Source: Actinomycetota bacterium (GTDB taxonomy: Bacteria > Actinomycetota > Acidimicrobiia > Acidimicrobiales > JAMCPD01). From it: 64,000 nt of DNA. The stretch spans positions 60,276 to 124,275 of the forward strand of contig JAMCPD010000003.1 of NCBI GenBank assembly GCA_023379935.1, read 5' to 3'. Below are positions 9,217-18,775 of the stretch, in pieces. A program made the position numbers and the translations under genes. Each line of letters opens with the position of its first letter. Positions within the stretch are counted from its first letter, which is position 1. Under the pieces are notes generated by a model that ran no database searches, was not told where the DNA came from, and saw only the letters and a program-made list of their open reading frames with translations.

Positions 9217-9450
9217 GTGTGCTTGCATCACTGCTTCAACATTGTTATACCAGAAGTAAGTAATGTTCCTATGTCAATCGCGAGTGAAATTATTTCCAAA
9301 ACCAACAGCGCCATAATTGGAGATTCAAGAAAATCTCACTCAATAGCTCCGCTCTATAGCGAAGAATTCAAAGCAATCTTGGATGCGATCGCGACAGCGG
9401 GGAAGATTAGAAATCAATTTGAACACCTATTCGCCAAAGGCGGGATCTAA
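9217..9450 (+). CDS. Small hypothetical ORF
   Basis: An ORF of 77 aa, or 59 aa from the internal ATG near 9271 (MSIASEIISKTNSAI). The C-terminal half (SEEFKAILDAIATAGKIRNQFEHLF) is amphipathic and could be helical, but I recognise no family. The stop lies inside the first bases of the right-hand 268-bp repeat, so the ORF may be a truncated relic of a gene cut by the rearrangement. No clear ribosome site. Confidence 0.3.
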   Translation: MCLHHCFNIVIPEVSNVPMSIASEIISKTNSAIIGDSRKSHSIAPLYSEEFKAILDAIATAGKIRNQFEHLFAKGGI

Positions 9451-9712
9451 AATAGATCCGGCAATTTTTAAGGAGTTTTTTTGTATAACCTTGCCCCAAA
9501 TACACCCGCTGCAACTACACCAACAGCCAACGCTATCAACATAGCCAACCAACCGGAAGCCAGCTTATTGGAGGGCAGCGATTTAAAAAAGATGGCAGGG
9601 TTGACACCATAAAGACCGGTATTCCATATATCATGATGCCATCTTGTCCACTGATTGGATTGCGATGCTTTACCCGATGGAGCTTTACCGGGTGTCTTCC
9701 ATACAAAAAGGT
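9445..9712 (-). repeat. 268-bp direct repeat, right copy (native 3' end of subtilase-like gene)
   Basis: Partner of 7890-8157. This copy is continuous with the full-length gene and is therefore the original. Confidence 0.9.
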
Positions 9713-12700
9713 ATCCTTCTCTGGTCACAAGCGTCAGATCGATATGACCATTACCCAGTAAATCTGCAGATGTAGGAGAAAAAATAGACCACCCACCTGT
9801 AAACTTGGGGAAACCGGCAGCCTGGCGACCGTTTGGCAGGAAAGCCATCAGGCTTTCCGAATCTCCGCCACCCACAATCGCATTTTGCCCTGAAGAAGTA
9901 ACATCTGTGATAATCGGCGCACCGAGAAAATCAAGTCCCTGGGCAAGAGAGGGAAACCCCGGCAAGGCTGATCCTCCCTTTGCCGGAAACGCAAGCTCAT
10001 AGTTTTTTATTCCATATCCGCTTCCCGATAGAGTCTCTGCCGCAACCAAGGTAGGAGCGTCGGTCATTGCTTGAGCAAAGATCAACTTTGACCCAAACTG
10101 TCCAAAAGCTCCTGAGCTTGTAAAAGGGAAGTCCACATTAGACGGAAGCTGACCTTTTAGAACAGCAAGCGGATTGGAGTTGGTTTTGATTATGCCTCCT
10201 AGGGTGGAGGAAAAAGAACCGTATTTTTGAACAATTTTGCCGCCTCCGTTGATCAAATATGGTGGTGACCATATGGGACCTGCCTCAATATAGTCCTTCC
10301 CCTGCGGATTGTTGTTGACGTTTGCCGCAACCGGCTCATCTGTTCCTTCTGTAACAAACTCCATAGCGGTACCATAACCTTCCAGTATGCCTGGCAGTCG
10401 AACCGGCCATCCCGGCAATGGCTTGCCGTCGGCTTGGAATGCATATATCCAACCGTAGGGTAAAAGCTGCGGGCCGGAAGTATTAGGTATCTCGGTAAAC
10501 TGGCTTCTTTCAACTATGTCGGGAGGTTTGTTCTTACCTTGCAGATAGGCAATTGTCGGTGTTGACTCCAGTTTGTGATCCGCCTCCCATGTATACTCGC
10601 CAGGAAGGACGGTGTTGTTTGGTCTATGCACCGCGACGGGCCAACCGGGCAGGGCAGCTCCATCAGGCTGCCAAGCATATATCTTCCCGTCCCAAGATGC
10701 CTGTATGATATCCAAGCGATTGGCAGAACCCAACGGAAACAGCACAGGCGCAGCCAACGCACCACACACCGGCAACCTAACATGAGGCAACTCCGGCCTG
10801 GGTATGGGGGGAGATTTGAGACCGCCACACACACTTTGGGGCCAACCTGGGCGTAACTTACCGTAGCGATTAAACACATAGACCTTGCCGTCCATGGTCG
10901 TGGCAACTACAGACAACTTACCATTGTTGTATAAACTCCCAACTGCCACATCAGACAGTATCGGCTCATAACCCGGATTGATACCTTTATGCGGGCCAAT
11001 TACATGCACTGCTTCTGTGTGCACCGGCCAACCGGGCAGTTCGGCTCGGGTAACGGGATTGATTGCATCTATCTGCCCGGAAGAAGTTCCAAAAACTATA
11101 TCTTGAACGCCCCCTGCGCTGGATTGCAGGTTGACCAGTGCGGGCTGGCTCTCACCGGAGGAACCAATCTGATATGGGAACCCTTTCAGCCAAGTAGGAT
11201 CATAAACCACCTCCACAACTCTTCTGCTGATTCCAACTAAGGAGGTTGTCATTGGTGCAGGCTGTAAACAAGGCAGACATGGCCCTCCTGAAGTAGTGAG
11301 CGTCGCTTCTACACGTAAGGTTACATTATACTGATTGGCAGTGTGTAAAAACTTGCTGTTTGACATTGAAAATGGTTTAGACCAAAAAGACTTAGGTATT
11401 AAAGAGGTCTTCAAAACCGCAAGCCTTCCCGTAAAAGCCCCGACTCCGCTTCCGCCACCTATGTTGAACCAGGATGTAGGTTGGTCCCCAAGCCCCGCTT
11501 GAACTACCCATTTGAAAGACTGGCCTGGCAGCTCAGCATGAATGCTGCCCGTAACGGTTAATTCAGAAGTAGTGACGGGGTTCACAATGCGATACCAGTC
11601 GGGCGAAGCAATACTGACAACGGGGGGAATCTGGTCCTGAGCAATCGCCTCCATTGCTGCATAGACGTTTGGAATTCCATATCCATACTGCGGATTCCAT
11701 TTTCGCCCCGGTGTTCCCGGCCACGGAAGGTTCGGATTGGTCACCGAGGTTGCGGTATCTGCTAAGATCTGAACGGCTTCCGCCCCACTGAGCGGGCGGG
11801 AAATGAGATGCTCACGGTATGCCTTCTGCCCGAAAGACAACACCAACCCTATGATTCCCCCCAATGTAGGTGTGGATTCAGAGGTAGATCCACCGGCGCT
11901 CAGCACCGTAAGAAAGTTATGCGGACCAAAAGAGGTTAAATCCGAACGGGTATAAACGATAGGCATACCGGATGCAACAGTTGCGCCAAGGCCGTTGGAT
12001 GTCCTAACTCCCCCATTGCCCGGCAACACGTGAGGCCAGAACATACCTCCTTGATGATCCATAGAATCAAAGTCATTGGAAGCTTCCACCATTACAACTC
12101 CCCGTTTATGGAGGGTATTGATAACTTGAGCCATGAACGGTGAGTAACCGAGATCAGCCGTAACGGAAACTATCACCTTAGCACCCTGGTTCGCGGCAAA
12201 CAGCCAGGCTTTCGCCAGTTCTGTTGTGGTGTCAATGGCTTCATCACCCGCTTTAACCGGCATAATCATACATCTCGGGCACATGGCATGCAGTACCGTC
12301 ATCTGATCATCCGAGTGAGAATAAGCGGCATCTACGGTAGCGGGATCGTTTTGATTATCATAAAAGTCCCAACCCGAAATATCATTGGGATAACCGGAAT
12401 GGTCATGATTCATATTATTGGAAAAAGCCGCAATCAAATCTTCCGGATCTATATATCCATTGTGGTTGACATCATGCACTCTTGGATCAGATGACCATTC
12501 ATTAGCGTTTATAACTCCATCATGATCCAGATCGTAGTTTGCAAAATTATTGGAATAAACCAAGGAGCAGTTTTCACGCTTACCGTTTACCGTCATAACT
12601 GCTGTTGAAACTGTTTCTCCGACACAAGGAACAGGCAGCTCATGCCAGTTCACATATATGTTGTTAACCAAACTCTTAGCTTCACCTAAATGCCAGTTAA

Positions 12701-13022
12701 TGCCACCTTCTATATAGGCAATCAAGATATGTGAACTTCCGGTGGTAAAACGTGACCAAGCAGCAGTTAAGTTCATACCGCCGGGACCCCAACGTGGGTT
12801 GAGGGGTGCTGGCGGCTGGAATGAACCAGAGGATGCCTGAGGTGATTTTAGAATCGTCTTTGTCGTGTTAGGACCGCCAACTCCACTCGTCTTTGTGGCG
12901 CTGGTCACGATAACCCCTGAACTGCTAAGTCCGACAACAATGGACAACACGATAAAAACTGTGAGCGGGACCGCAAAACTGAAGACATCTACAAATCTAA
13001 GCAATATTTTTGACAAACTCAT
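9468..13022 (-). CDS. Membrane-anchored subtilase-like protein with EF-hand and propeller repeats
   Basis: A 1184-aa surface protein. Order: N-terminal hydrophobic segment (about 10-33); S8 subtilase-like domain with two calcium-loop motifs inserted (DLDHDGVINANEW and DVNHNGYIDPEDL); linker; then about six [LA]PGWP/PGFP-containing repeats typical of FG-GAP/VCBS-like beta-propellers; and a C-terminal transmembrane helix with a short basic tail (LARLYKK-like). Catalytic positions: the usual Asp is Glu (IAYIEGGI), His appears kept in YSHSDDQ, and Ser kept in STSESTPTLGG although the HGTH and GTS glycines are changed. Activity is therefore uncertain. Likely extracytoplasmic. Its 3' 268 bp is duplicated on the far side of the TA cassette. 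Confidence 0.8.
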   Translation of the reverse strand: MSLSKILLRFVDVFSFAVPLTVFIVLSIVVGLSSSGVIVTSATKTSGVGGPNTTKTILKSPQASSGSFQPPAPLNPRWGPGGMNLTAAWSRFTTGSSHILIAYIEGGINWHLGEAKSLVNNIYVNWHELPVPCVGETVSTAVMTVNGKRENCSLVYSNNFANYDLDHDGVINANEWSSDPRVHDVNHNGYIDPEDLIAAFSNNMNHDHSGYPNDISGWDFYDNQNDPATVDAAYSHSDDQMTVLHAMCPRCMIMPVKAGDEAIDTTTELAKAWLFAANQGAKVIVSVTADLGYSPFMAQVINTLHKRGVVMVEASNDFDSMDHQGGMFWPHVLPGNGGVRTSNGLGATVASGMPIVYTRSDLTSFGPHNFLTVLSAGGSTSESTPTLGGIIGLVLSFGQKAYREHLISRPLSGAEAVQILADTATSVTNPNLPWPGTPGRKWNPQYGYGIPNVYAAMEAIAQDQIPPVVSIASPDWYRIVNPVTTSELTVTGSIHAELPGQSFKWVVQAGLGDQPTSWFNIGGGSGVGAFTGRLAVLKTSLIPKSFWSKPFSMSNSKFLHTANQYNVTLRVEATLTTSGGPCLPCLQPAPMTTSLVGISRRVVEVVYDPTWLKGFPYQIGSSGESQPALVNLQSSAGGVQDIVFGTSSGQIDAINPVTRAELPGWPVHTEAVHVIGPHKGINPGYEPILSDVAVGSLYNNGKLSVVATTMDGKVYVFNRYGKLRPGWPQSVCGGLKSPPIPRPELPHVRLPVCGALAAPVLFPLGSANRLDIIQASWDGKIYAWQPDGAALPGWPVAVHRPNNTVLPGEYTWEADHKLESTPTIAYLQGKNKPPDIVERSQFTEIPNTSGPQLLPYGWIYAFQADGKPLPGWPVRLPGILEGYGTAMEFVTEGTDEPVAANVNNNPQGKDYIEAGPIWSPPYLINGGGKIVQKYGSFSSTLGGIIKTNSNPLAVLKGQLPSNVDFPFTSSGAFGQFGSKLIFAQAMTDAPTLVAAETLSGSGYGIKNYELAFPAKGGSALPGFPSLAQGLDFLGAPIITDVTSSGQNAIVGGGDSESLMAFLPNGRQAAGFPKFTGGWSIFSPTSADLLGNGHIDLTLVTREGYLFVWKTPGKAPSGKASQSNQWTRWHHDIWNTGLYGVNPAIFFKSLPSNKLASGWLAMLIALAVGVVAAGVFGARLYKKTP

Positions 13023-13141
13023 AAGAACTGGATACTACCATAACTTCGGCGTAAAGATAAAACAGCAGTATATCCGACTGATCAGAATAGTCCAAAGATG
13101 AATACACCCAAGAACAGATAATTTTCGATAAACTGTTTCCA

Positions 13142-14815
13142 ATGGTAACAAGACGCAGTTTTCTCTCCCAAGCAAGTTCAGCTATTGCGCTGGCCGGTCT
13201 CGGTATGGCTGGGGTGGGAGTTGAAGGATGTTCAAATGAGCCAAGCTTTATTTACACGGTTGCCCCAAAAAATATAGCCATAGCCGGATTGAACAACATA
13301 AACGTGGCTAATATCGAAAGTTTACAGCCCGATGATCAGTTAGCTTTTACAGCTTTACAGGGGCTGGCCAACAAGTATAGGCCTCAGGTCTACTTGACAG
13401 GCATACTGGGCAGCAGTGTTAGAGCGGACGAGGAATGGCTGGTGAATGCCGTACCTTTCAAAGCAGAACAGTTATCGGTTGATCAACTCCTGAAACTGTA
13501 TACCAAGGTTGCCAACGGCCTTGTAGTTTGGGACCCAAAACTGCCTGTCCACACTCAAAACCTGGCAACTACACTTGCCGGCGTACAAGGACTGATCCCT
13601 GTATCACCTAAACTATCCGCTAAGTTAACGCGCGCTCCTTATAACCTGCAGGTGCATATAGATTTGCGAACAAAACATTTCACCGGGAACCAAACTGCCT
13701 ACCGCTGGGCACTTTCGCGTATGAAAGCCGGAACTTTGTATGTTCCAGGACCCCTTTCGTGGATTGGCAATATACGCTCTGACAACACTTCGACAGATCC
13801 AGCCCTTAGGGACTGGATTGTGGCAAAACAGGGCTTTGCGTTCGAGGACTATCCTGACAACGAGCTGAAATTCCTTACCACCATACTAAACGCTTTTCCA
13901 ACGGAACCGGTTGTTTTCGGCTACCTGTTTTACGATGACGCTTTATACAAAAAAACCGGTCTCGCGCTAGACGAATTTATTTCAGTAAATGCCATCTCAG
14001 CTGACAACAAAGCGCTTATTGCAAGCGATTCCGCCACCAACCTGACTGTGCACTCTTCATTTGCAGAGCGTCAGCAAAAGATACCGTGGGACGACACCCC
14101 GCATCAGCCTAAACCCGGTATTACTTATATCACCTTCTGCGTTTCAGATGGCGACAATGTGGGATATGATCTTCAGCGTCTCAGAGTATCGTGGTGGGAC
14201 GACCCTCTTAGAGGATCCATCCCGATGGGATTTTCCATATCTGCCTGGCTTCCCGTACTTGCACCGTTGGTCTATCAGTATTACGTAAAAACAATGTCAG
14301 CTCAGGAAACTTTAATAGCCGGTCCTTCCGGAGCCGGGTATGCATACCCATCCGCTATGCCTGATCTCACATCTTACTTGAAACGCACAAAATACCTGAT
14401 GTCGTTGGCTGGTTTAGGCGGTGTGTGGATTTTAGATAATAAAGATATGAGATCGCCTTCACTAGCCACGGTAAAACAGTATATTGATCTCCTTTCACCC
14501 TCGGTTATACTTACCGATTACAGCGGTATTCCCGGGCCGGGGGCTAATCCTCCCGCTATATCACTGCTGAAAGGTGTTCCTGTGGCTCATGCAACTTGGG
14601 CTTCCTCTGTTGCGGGAGGAGTAATCGGCATACATGCAACCGTGGCTGGCCAACCCCCCATTGGCGCAGGCGGTAACCATTTTATCTTTTGCGCCATGAA
14701 CACATGGAGTACCAGTTATGCCGATGCACATCAAATTATGGCCAAACTGGGACCCGGTTTTGAAGCAGTACTCCTTGACCAGTTCTGTGGGTTGGTCAAG
14801 GCAGCATTAGGCTGA
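13142..14815 (+). CDS. Tat-exported GxGYxYP-family protein (putative glycoside hydrolase)
   Basis: A 557-aa exported protein. The N-terminus has a twin-arginine signal (TRRSFLSQASSAIALAGLG) followed by a possible lipobox (GVEGC near residue 30), so it may be a Tat lipoprotein. The core matches the GxGYxYP family: GPSGAGYAYPSAMPDL near residue 400, preceded by a conserved SDGDNVGYDLQ block. The family is a putative glycoside hydrolase by structure, but the substrate is unknown. It is divergently transcribed from the subtilase-like gene with a 119-bp shared promoter region. Confidence 0.8.
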   Translation: MVTRRSFLSQASSAIALAGLGMAGVGVEGCSNEPSFIYTVAPKNIAIAGLNNINVANIESLQPDDQLAFTALQGLANKYRPQVYLTGILGSSVRADEEWLVNAVPFKAEQLSVDQLLKLYTKVANGLVVWDPKLPVHTQNLATTLAGVQGLIPVSPKLSAKLTRAPYNLQVHIDLRTKHFTGNQTAYRWALSRMKAGTLYVPGPLSWIGNIRSDNTSTDPALRDWIVAKQGFAFEDYPDNELKFLTTILNAFPTEPVVFGYLFYDDALYKKTGLALDEFISVNAISADNKALIASDSATNLTVHSSFAERQQKIPWDDTPHQPKPGITYITFCVSDGDNVGYDLQRLRVSWWDDPLRGSIPMGFSISAWLPVLAPLVYQYYVKTMSAQETLIAGPSGAGYAYPSAMPDLTSYLKRTKYLMSLAGLGGVWILDNKDMRSPSLATVKQYIDLLSPSVILTDYSGIPGPGANPPAISLLKGVPVAHATWASSVAGGVIGIHATVAGQPPIGAGGNHFIFCAMNTWSTSYADAHQIMAKLGPGFEAVLLDQFCGLVKAALG

Positions 14816-14836
14816 ACGGCTTTTTATTTCAATTAA

Positions 14837-14870
14837 GCCGTGGATAATTAAGCGCCGTAGATAATTAAGC
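14837..14870. repeat. 17-bp tandem duplication at a gene 3' end
   Basis: Units gccgtggataattaagc (14837-14853) and gccgtagataattaagc (14854-14870), with one mismatch. The second unit contains the stop codon (complement of 14865-14867) of the lipoprotein gene on the minus strand. The adjacent acggctt...aagccgt (14816-14841) could form a weak hairpin. Confidence 0.7.
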
Positions 14871-15731
14871 AGCAGATCCCATAGAGGTTAGAAGGTTGTC
14901 CAACAGACCGGAGGGCAACGCAACACTGCTTATCTGATTCACGCTCATCTCCATTGCTATGATTGAAGACACGAGATTACCCTTGGCAAATGAAGCTATG
15001 TCAATTGCAACTGTATATGAAGAAACCGAACTGGAGGAAGAAGCACCTGAAGAGGGTGGTTTAATCGTAAAAGCAACCGTAAAACCGGCACTTTTACTGC
15101 CTACGGCAGGCACATTCAACGATGATGAACTGGTATGTGTAATAGGTGGTGGCGTAGGACCGCTTGTTGTTATCTTTTTGAAACACGACAGACCCTTCCC
15201 TTGCCCTATGGCAGTTACTATTTGAGAAGCAGCTGAAGAATCGGTGGTAAAAGTTGTCCACCCGGCCAAACGATAAAGAGATGGCGGTGTGGTAGATGGC
15301 GTAGAACTCCCCGGTGCCGAAGATGGCGGAGATGTCCCGAAACTATCTGAAGGAATGGCAGTAGTAGGGATGGGCAGTCTTATCGCAGAAAAGATACAGG
15401 AATCAAGCGCATCATAACTTGCTTGGCTGTGAGTCCCCGTCCCCTGCTTTACCCATCCTGATGGAAATTTATAACTGTCCAGTGCTGAGCCTACTCTTGC
15501 GCCCAGTGCTGCTTGAGAAGATGAGGGCTTTGATGTCGGAACAGTGGTAGTGGTGGAAAGCTTGGGGGTAGTAGAAGCGGTCGTTGTCGTAGTTGACTTT
15601 GACTTTGACTTTGATGTGGTGGGACTAGAACTACATGCTGCCAACAATGCCGCCATTGCAAGAACCAATACGACTGCTTTTACTGATTTTGTTTTTTTGA
15701 ATTTATACATTAAAGAGTTAGTATAGTTCAT
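14865..15731 (-). CDS. Lipoprotein of unknown function, Ser/Thr-rich linker
   Basis: A 288-aa exported protein. The signal peptide ends in a clear lipobox (ALLAACSSS), followed by a low-complexity Ser/Thr/Lys linker (TTSKSKSKSTTTTTAS...), which suggests a wall-spanning tether. The globular part (SYKFPSGWVKQGTGTHSQ onward) is not a family I recognise. A start seven codons downstream (MYKFKKTKSV) gives a more typical signal peptide. It converges with the GxGYxYP gene. Confidence 0.7.
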   Translation of the reverse strand: MNYTNSLMYKFKKTKSVKAVVLVLAMAALLAACSSSPTTSKSKSKSTTTTTASTTPKLSTTTTVPTSKPSSSQAALGARVGSALDSYKFPSGWVKQGTGTHSQASYDALDSCIFSAIRLPIPTTAIPSDSFGTSPPSSAPGSSTPSTTPPSLYRLAGWTTFTTDSSAASQIVTAIGQGKGLSCFKKITTSGPTPPPITHTSSSSLNVPAVGSKSAGFTVAFTIKPPSSGASSSSSVSSYTVAIDIASFAKGNLVSSIIAMEMSVNQISSVALPSGLLDNLLTSMGSAA

Positions 15732-15866
15732 TTATTTTCAAGTGAATGCCAATATATGATATTTTTTATTATTTTTTGCTTTATCACTGCTTTGAACACA
15801 ACCCGGGAATTGTAATGTTTTCCCCATCTTGCGATATTGCCGGGAAAAAGCTAACTTGGCAACCAG

Positions 15867-17117
15867 ATGAGAAAAGCTTTATCCACACCAAACAGGTATT
15901 TTGGCCCAAGATGGAAAAAACTGCTGTTTGTTATGGGTCCGGGAATTATTGTAATGCTTGCAGATACAGATGTCGGATCCATAACAACTGCCGCTCAAAG
16001 CGGTGCCGAATGGAAATATCGGTTGTTGTTAATACAACTTATCTTTATCCCAATACTCTATATTGTGCAAGAACTCACGGTCAGACTGGGTATATTCACA
16101 GGGAAAGGTCATGGCCAGTTGATACGGGAGAAGTTTGGCATACAAATGGCTTGGATATCCATTGCGGGTCTGACCATCTCAGTTGTAGGCGCATTATTTA
16201 CAGAGTTTGCCGGGATTGTCGGGGTAGGAGAGCTGTTTGGCATCCCAAGGGTATTTAGCCTACTGATGACAGTCGCATTTCTCCTCTTGATAGCCTGGAC
16301 CGGAAGCTACCGCCAAGTAGAAAAGGTTGCAATTGCACTCGGCCTTTTTGAACTGGTTTTCTTCGGTATTGCAATAGCTGCACATCCGCATATGGGTGCA
16401 CTGGCAAGAGAAAGTATAAACATGCCTTTTGGAAACTCATCTTATATGTATCTGATAGCTGCAAACATCGGCGCAATAATCATGCCTTGGATGATTTTTT
16501 ATCAACAATCAGCGATAGCAGATAAAGGACTACAACCGGAAAGCTACCGCGAAGCCCGTTTGGACACTGCCATCGGGGCTGTAATAACCCAGTTGATTAT
16601 GATTGCAGTACTGATAGCTGTGGCGGCAACCATAGGTCAAAAAAAATCCTCCGGCACCCTGGTTACGGTAGGGGAAATTTCCAGAGCCATAACCCCGTTT
16701 CTGGGAAAAGACTTTGGGCACCTGCTGTTTGGAGTAGGAGTTTTAGGTGCGGCAATGGTTGCTGCAATAGTCGTATCATTGGCAATTGCCTGGGGTTTTG
16801 GGGAGGTAACCAACTACAAACACTCTTTGGAGCACCGCCCTTTAGAAGCGCCGTGGTTCTATCTTATTTACAGCCTTGCCGTTATCGGAGGAGCGCTCGT
16901 CGTATTAATCGTCCATAACCTGGTATCCCTTATCATCCTGGTGGAAGTAGTAAACGCACTACTCCTTCCGCTGGTGTTGGGCTTTTTGGTTATGTTGGCC
17001 ATAAAAGCTTTGCCAAAAGAACATAGAATCAGTGGTTGGTATAGGTGGATGGTGGTGGCTATCGTAGCGATCACCGCAACTCTTGGTGTTTATGCCGCCT
17101 TGATAGGCCTGATTTAA
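15867..17117 (+). CDS. NRAMP family divalent-metal transporter, variant metal site
   Basis: A 416-aa polytopic membrane protein with about 11 hydrophobic helices. Family order is clear from MGPGIIVMLADTDVGSITTAAQSGAEW (helix 1) to IIMPWMIFYQQSA (helix 6). In canonical MntH/NRAMP the metal-binding motifs are DPGN and MPH. Here they read DVGS and MPW, so the Asp and Met ligands stay while Asn and His are lost. This marks a divergent actinobacterial subgroup, and Mn/Fe specificity should not be assumed. Followed after 18 bases by a PPOX gene. Confidence 0.85.
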   Translation: MRKALSTPNRYFGPRWKKLLFVMGPGIIVMLADTDVGSITTAAQSGAEWKYRLLLIQLIFIPILYIVQELTVRLGIFTGKGHGQLIREKFGIQMAWISIAGLTISVVGALFTEFAGIVGVGELFGIPRVFSLLMTVAFLLLIAWTGSYRQVEKVAIALGLFELVFFGIAIAAHPHMGALARESINMPFGNSSYMYLIAANIGAIIMPWMIFYQQSAIADKGLQPESYREARLDTAIGAVITQLIMIAVLIAVAATIGQKKSSGTLVTVGEISRAITPFLGKDFGHLLFGVGVLGAAMVAAIVVSLAIAWGFGEVTNYKHSLEHRPLEAPWFYLIYSLAVIGGALVVLIVHNLVSLIILVEVVNALLLPLVLGFLVMLAIKALPKEHRISGWYRWMVVAIVAITATLGVYAALIGLI

Positions 17118-17135
17118 TGATATAAACTTTATCTC

Positions 17136-17582
17136 ATGAGTGAAACAGGTAAATCAAGCAAAAAGCAGTCGAACATCTTAACCAATGCATCAAAAACACT
17201 GTTAAAACGTCCTGTAATAGCTCATATATCAACGGTGACACCTGAAAATAAACCTCATGTCACACCTGTATGGATTGATGTCGAAGGTGATTATATCGTA
17301 ATCAACACCGCTGAAGGCCGCAGGAAATCAAACAACCTCCGCCACAATTCAGCTGTCGCAATTTCTGTTACCGCTCCTGATGATCCCTACAATGCGGTAG
17401 TTCTCCAAGGGGCGGTAGTCGAGATTACGCCCGAAGGAGCCGATGCGCACATTGACTCATTGGCACAAAAATACCTTGGTAAGTCCACCTATCCATTTCG
17501 CCAACCAGGAGAAAAAAGAGTACGCCTGATCATACAGCCTGAACATATTGCAACCCAACCTCAAGATGAAACCCCAGGATAA
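17136..17582 (+). CDS. PPOX-class (F420/FMN-dependent) oxidoreductase
   Basis: A 148-aa split-barrel flavin/deazaflavin protein of the pyridoxamine-phosphate-oxidase-like superfamily. Diagnostic segments are PVIAHISTVTPENKPHVTPVWIDVEGDYIVINTAEGRRKSNNLRHN and DPYNAVVLQGAVVEI, which are typical of actinobacterial F420-dependent members. The physiological substrate is unknown. It probably shares a transcript with the NRAMP gene upstream and ald downstream. Confidence 0.85.
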   Translation: MSETGKSSKKQSNILTNASKTLLKRPVIAHISTVTPENKPHVTPVWIDVEGDYIVINTAEGRRKSNNLRHNSAVAISVTAPDDPYNAVVLQGAVVEITPEGADAHIDSLAQKYLGKSTYPFRQPGEKRVRLIIQPEHIATQPQDETPG

Positions 17583-17615
17583 ACTCTGGCAGGATAAATT
17601 CCGGCAAGTTCTGCA

Positions 17616-18734
17616 GTGATAATCGGCGTTCCACTTGAAGTAAAGCCCGGTGAAAACAGAGTTGGAATTACTCCAGAAGGTATACGGGAACTAACAGCCC
17701 ATGGACATCGTGTCATCATAGAAAAAGGAGCGGGGGAAGGTTCATCAATAAGAGACAGCGACTTTGTTGCGGGAGGAGCAGAAATAGGCAATGCAGATAC
17801 CGCTTGGAGCGCCGAGTTGGTATTAAAAGTTAAAGAACCTCAGGAAGAGGAGTTGGGCTATCTCCGCCCAGAGTTAACACTGTTCACCTATCTTCATCTT
17901 GCAACCTATCCAAAGTTGACTAAAGCACTGCTTGATGCCAAAACTGTGGCAATCGGATATGAGACGGTTCAACTTCCCTCAACTGATTTGCCACTCCTTA
18001 CGCCAATGAGTGAAGTTGCTGGACGACTTGCTCCTCAGATAGGAGCACACTGGCTGGAAAAGGGATCCGGCGGAAGAGGTGTCTTACTTGGCGGAGCCCC
18101 GGGAGTGCGCCCTGCAAGAGTTGTAATTATCGGAGCCGGAAACGTAGGTTGGAACGCCGCATGGATAGCACAGGGAATGGAGGCCGAGGTATTTCTGATA
18201 GATAAAAATGTTGACAGGTTGCGTTTTGTAGATCAAATTCACAAAGGCAGGATCATGACCCTTACCTCAAACCGCGGGATAGTTGAAGATTCAGTTGCCC
18301 AAGCTGATCTGTTGATTGGTGCCGTACTTGTTCCGGGAGGGAAGGCTCCGACTGTCGTAACCGAAGAGATGATAAAGACAATGAAGCCGGGCTCTGTGAT
18401 TATAGACGTAGCAATTGATCAGGGAGGTTGTGTAGAAACAATGCACGAGACCACCCATGAATCTCCGGTTTTCGAGCTTGATGGCGTACTGCACTATGGC
18501 GTAGGAAACATACCCGCTGCGGTTCCCAACACTTCCACCTACGCCCTTAGCAATGTAACTGTTCACTATGTGGTGGAACTGGCAAAGTATGGACCTGAGG
18601 GAACAGGACAAGCTGCATACAAAAATCCCGCCATTAAAAGCGGTATAAATACCGCCAAAGGCCATCTAACCAATTCAATGGTCGGCCAAGCGCTCGGAAT
18701 TGCAACTGTCGACCCTTTGGTTGCTTTAGAATAA
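17616..18734 (+). CDS. ald: Alanine dehydrogenase
   Basis: NAD-dependent reversible deamination of L-alanine to pyruvate and ammonia. The length of 372 aa is standard. The N-terminus MIIGVPLEVKPGENRVGITPEGIREL and the core KVKEPQEEELGYLRPELTLFTYLHLA are characteristic, with the Rossmann motif VVIIGAGNVGWNAAWIAQGMEA near 168 and the block IIDVAIDQGGCVETMHETTH near 265. GTG is the apparent start. A 39-bp direct repeat follows two bases after the stop. Confidence 0.95.
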   Translation: MIIGVPLEVKPGENRVGITPEGIRELTAHGHRVIIEKGAGEGSSIRDSDFVAGGAEIGNADTAWSAELVLKVKEPQEEELGYLRPELTLFTYLHLATYPKLTKALLDAKTVAIGYETVQLPSTDLPLLTPMSEVAGRLAPQIGAHWLEKGSGGRGVLLGGAPGVRPARVVIIGAGNVGWNAAWIAQGMEAEVFLIDKNVDRLRFVDQIHKGRIMTLTSNRGIVEDSVAQADLLIGAVLVPGGKAPTVVTEEMIKTMKPGSVIIDVAIDQGGCVETMHETTHESPVFELDGVLHYGVGNIPAAVPNTSTYALSNVTVHYVVELAKYGPEGTGQAAYKNPAIKSGINTAKGHLTNSMVGQALGIATVDPLVALE

Positions 18735-18736
18735 GT

Positions 18737-18775
18737 GTCTCCAGGCATGAATGTGGGTCAAATTTAGGGATCTGA
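18737..18775 (+). repeat. 39-bp direct repeat, left copy
   Basis: gtctccaggcatgaatgtgg continuing to gggatctga; exact match at 20175-20213. The internal gtgggtcaaattta resembles terminal sequences of IS elements (compare the tandem gtgggtcaa repeats at 47394-47441). The two copies bracket the DUF433/DUF5615 pair. Confidence 0.85.
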
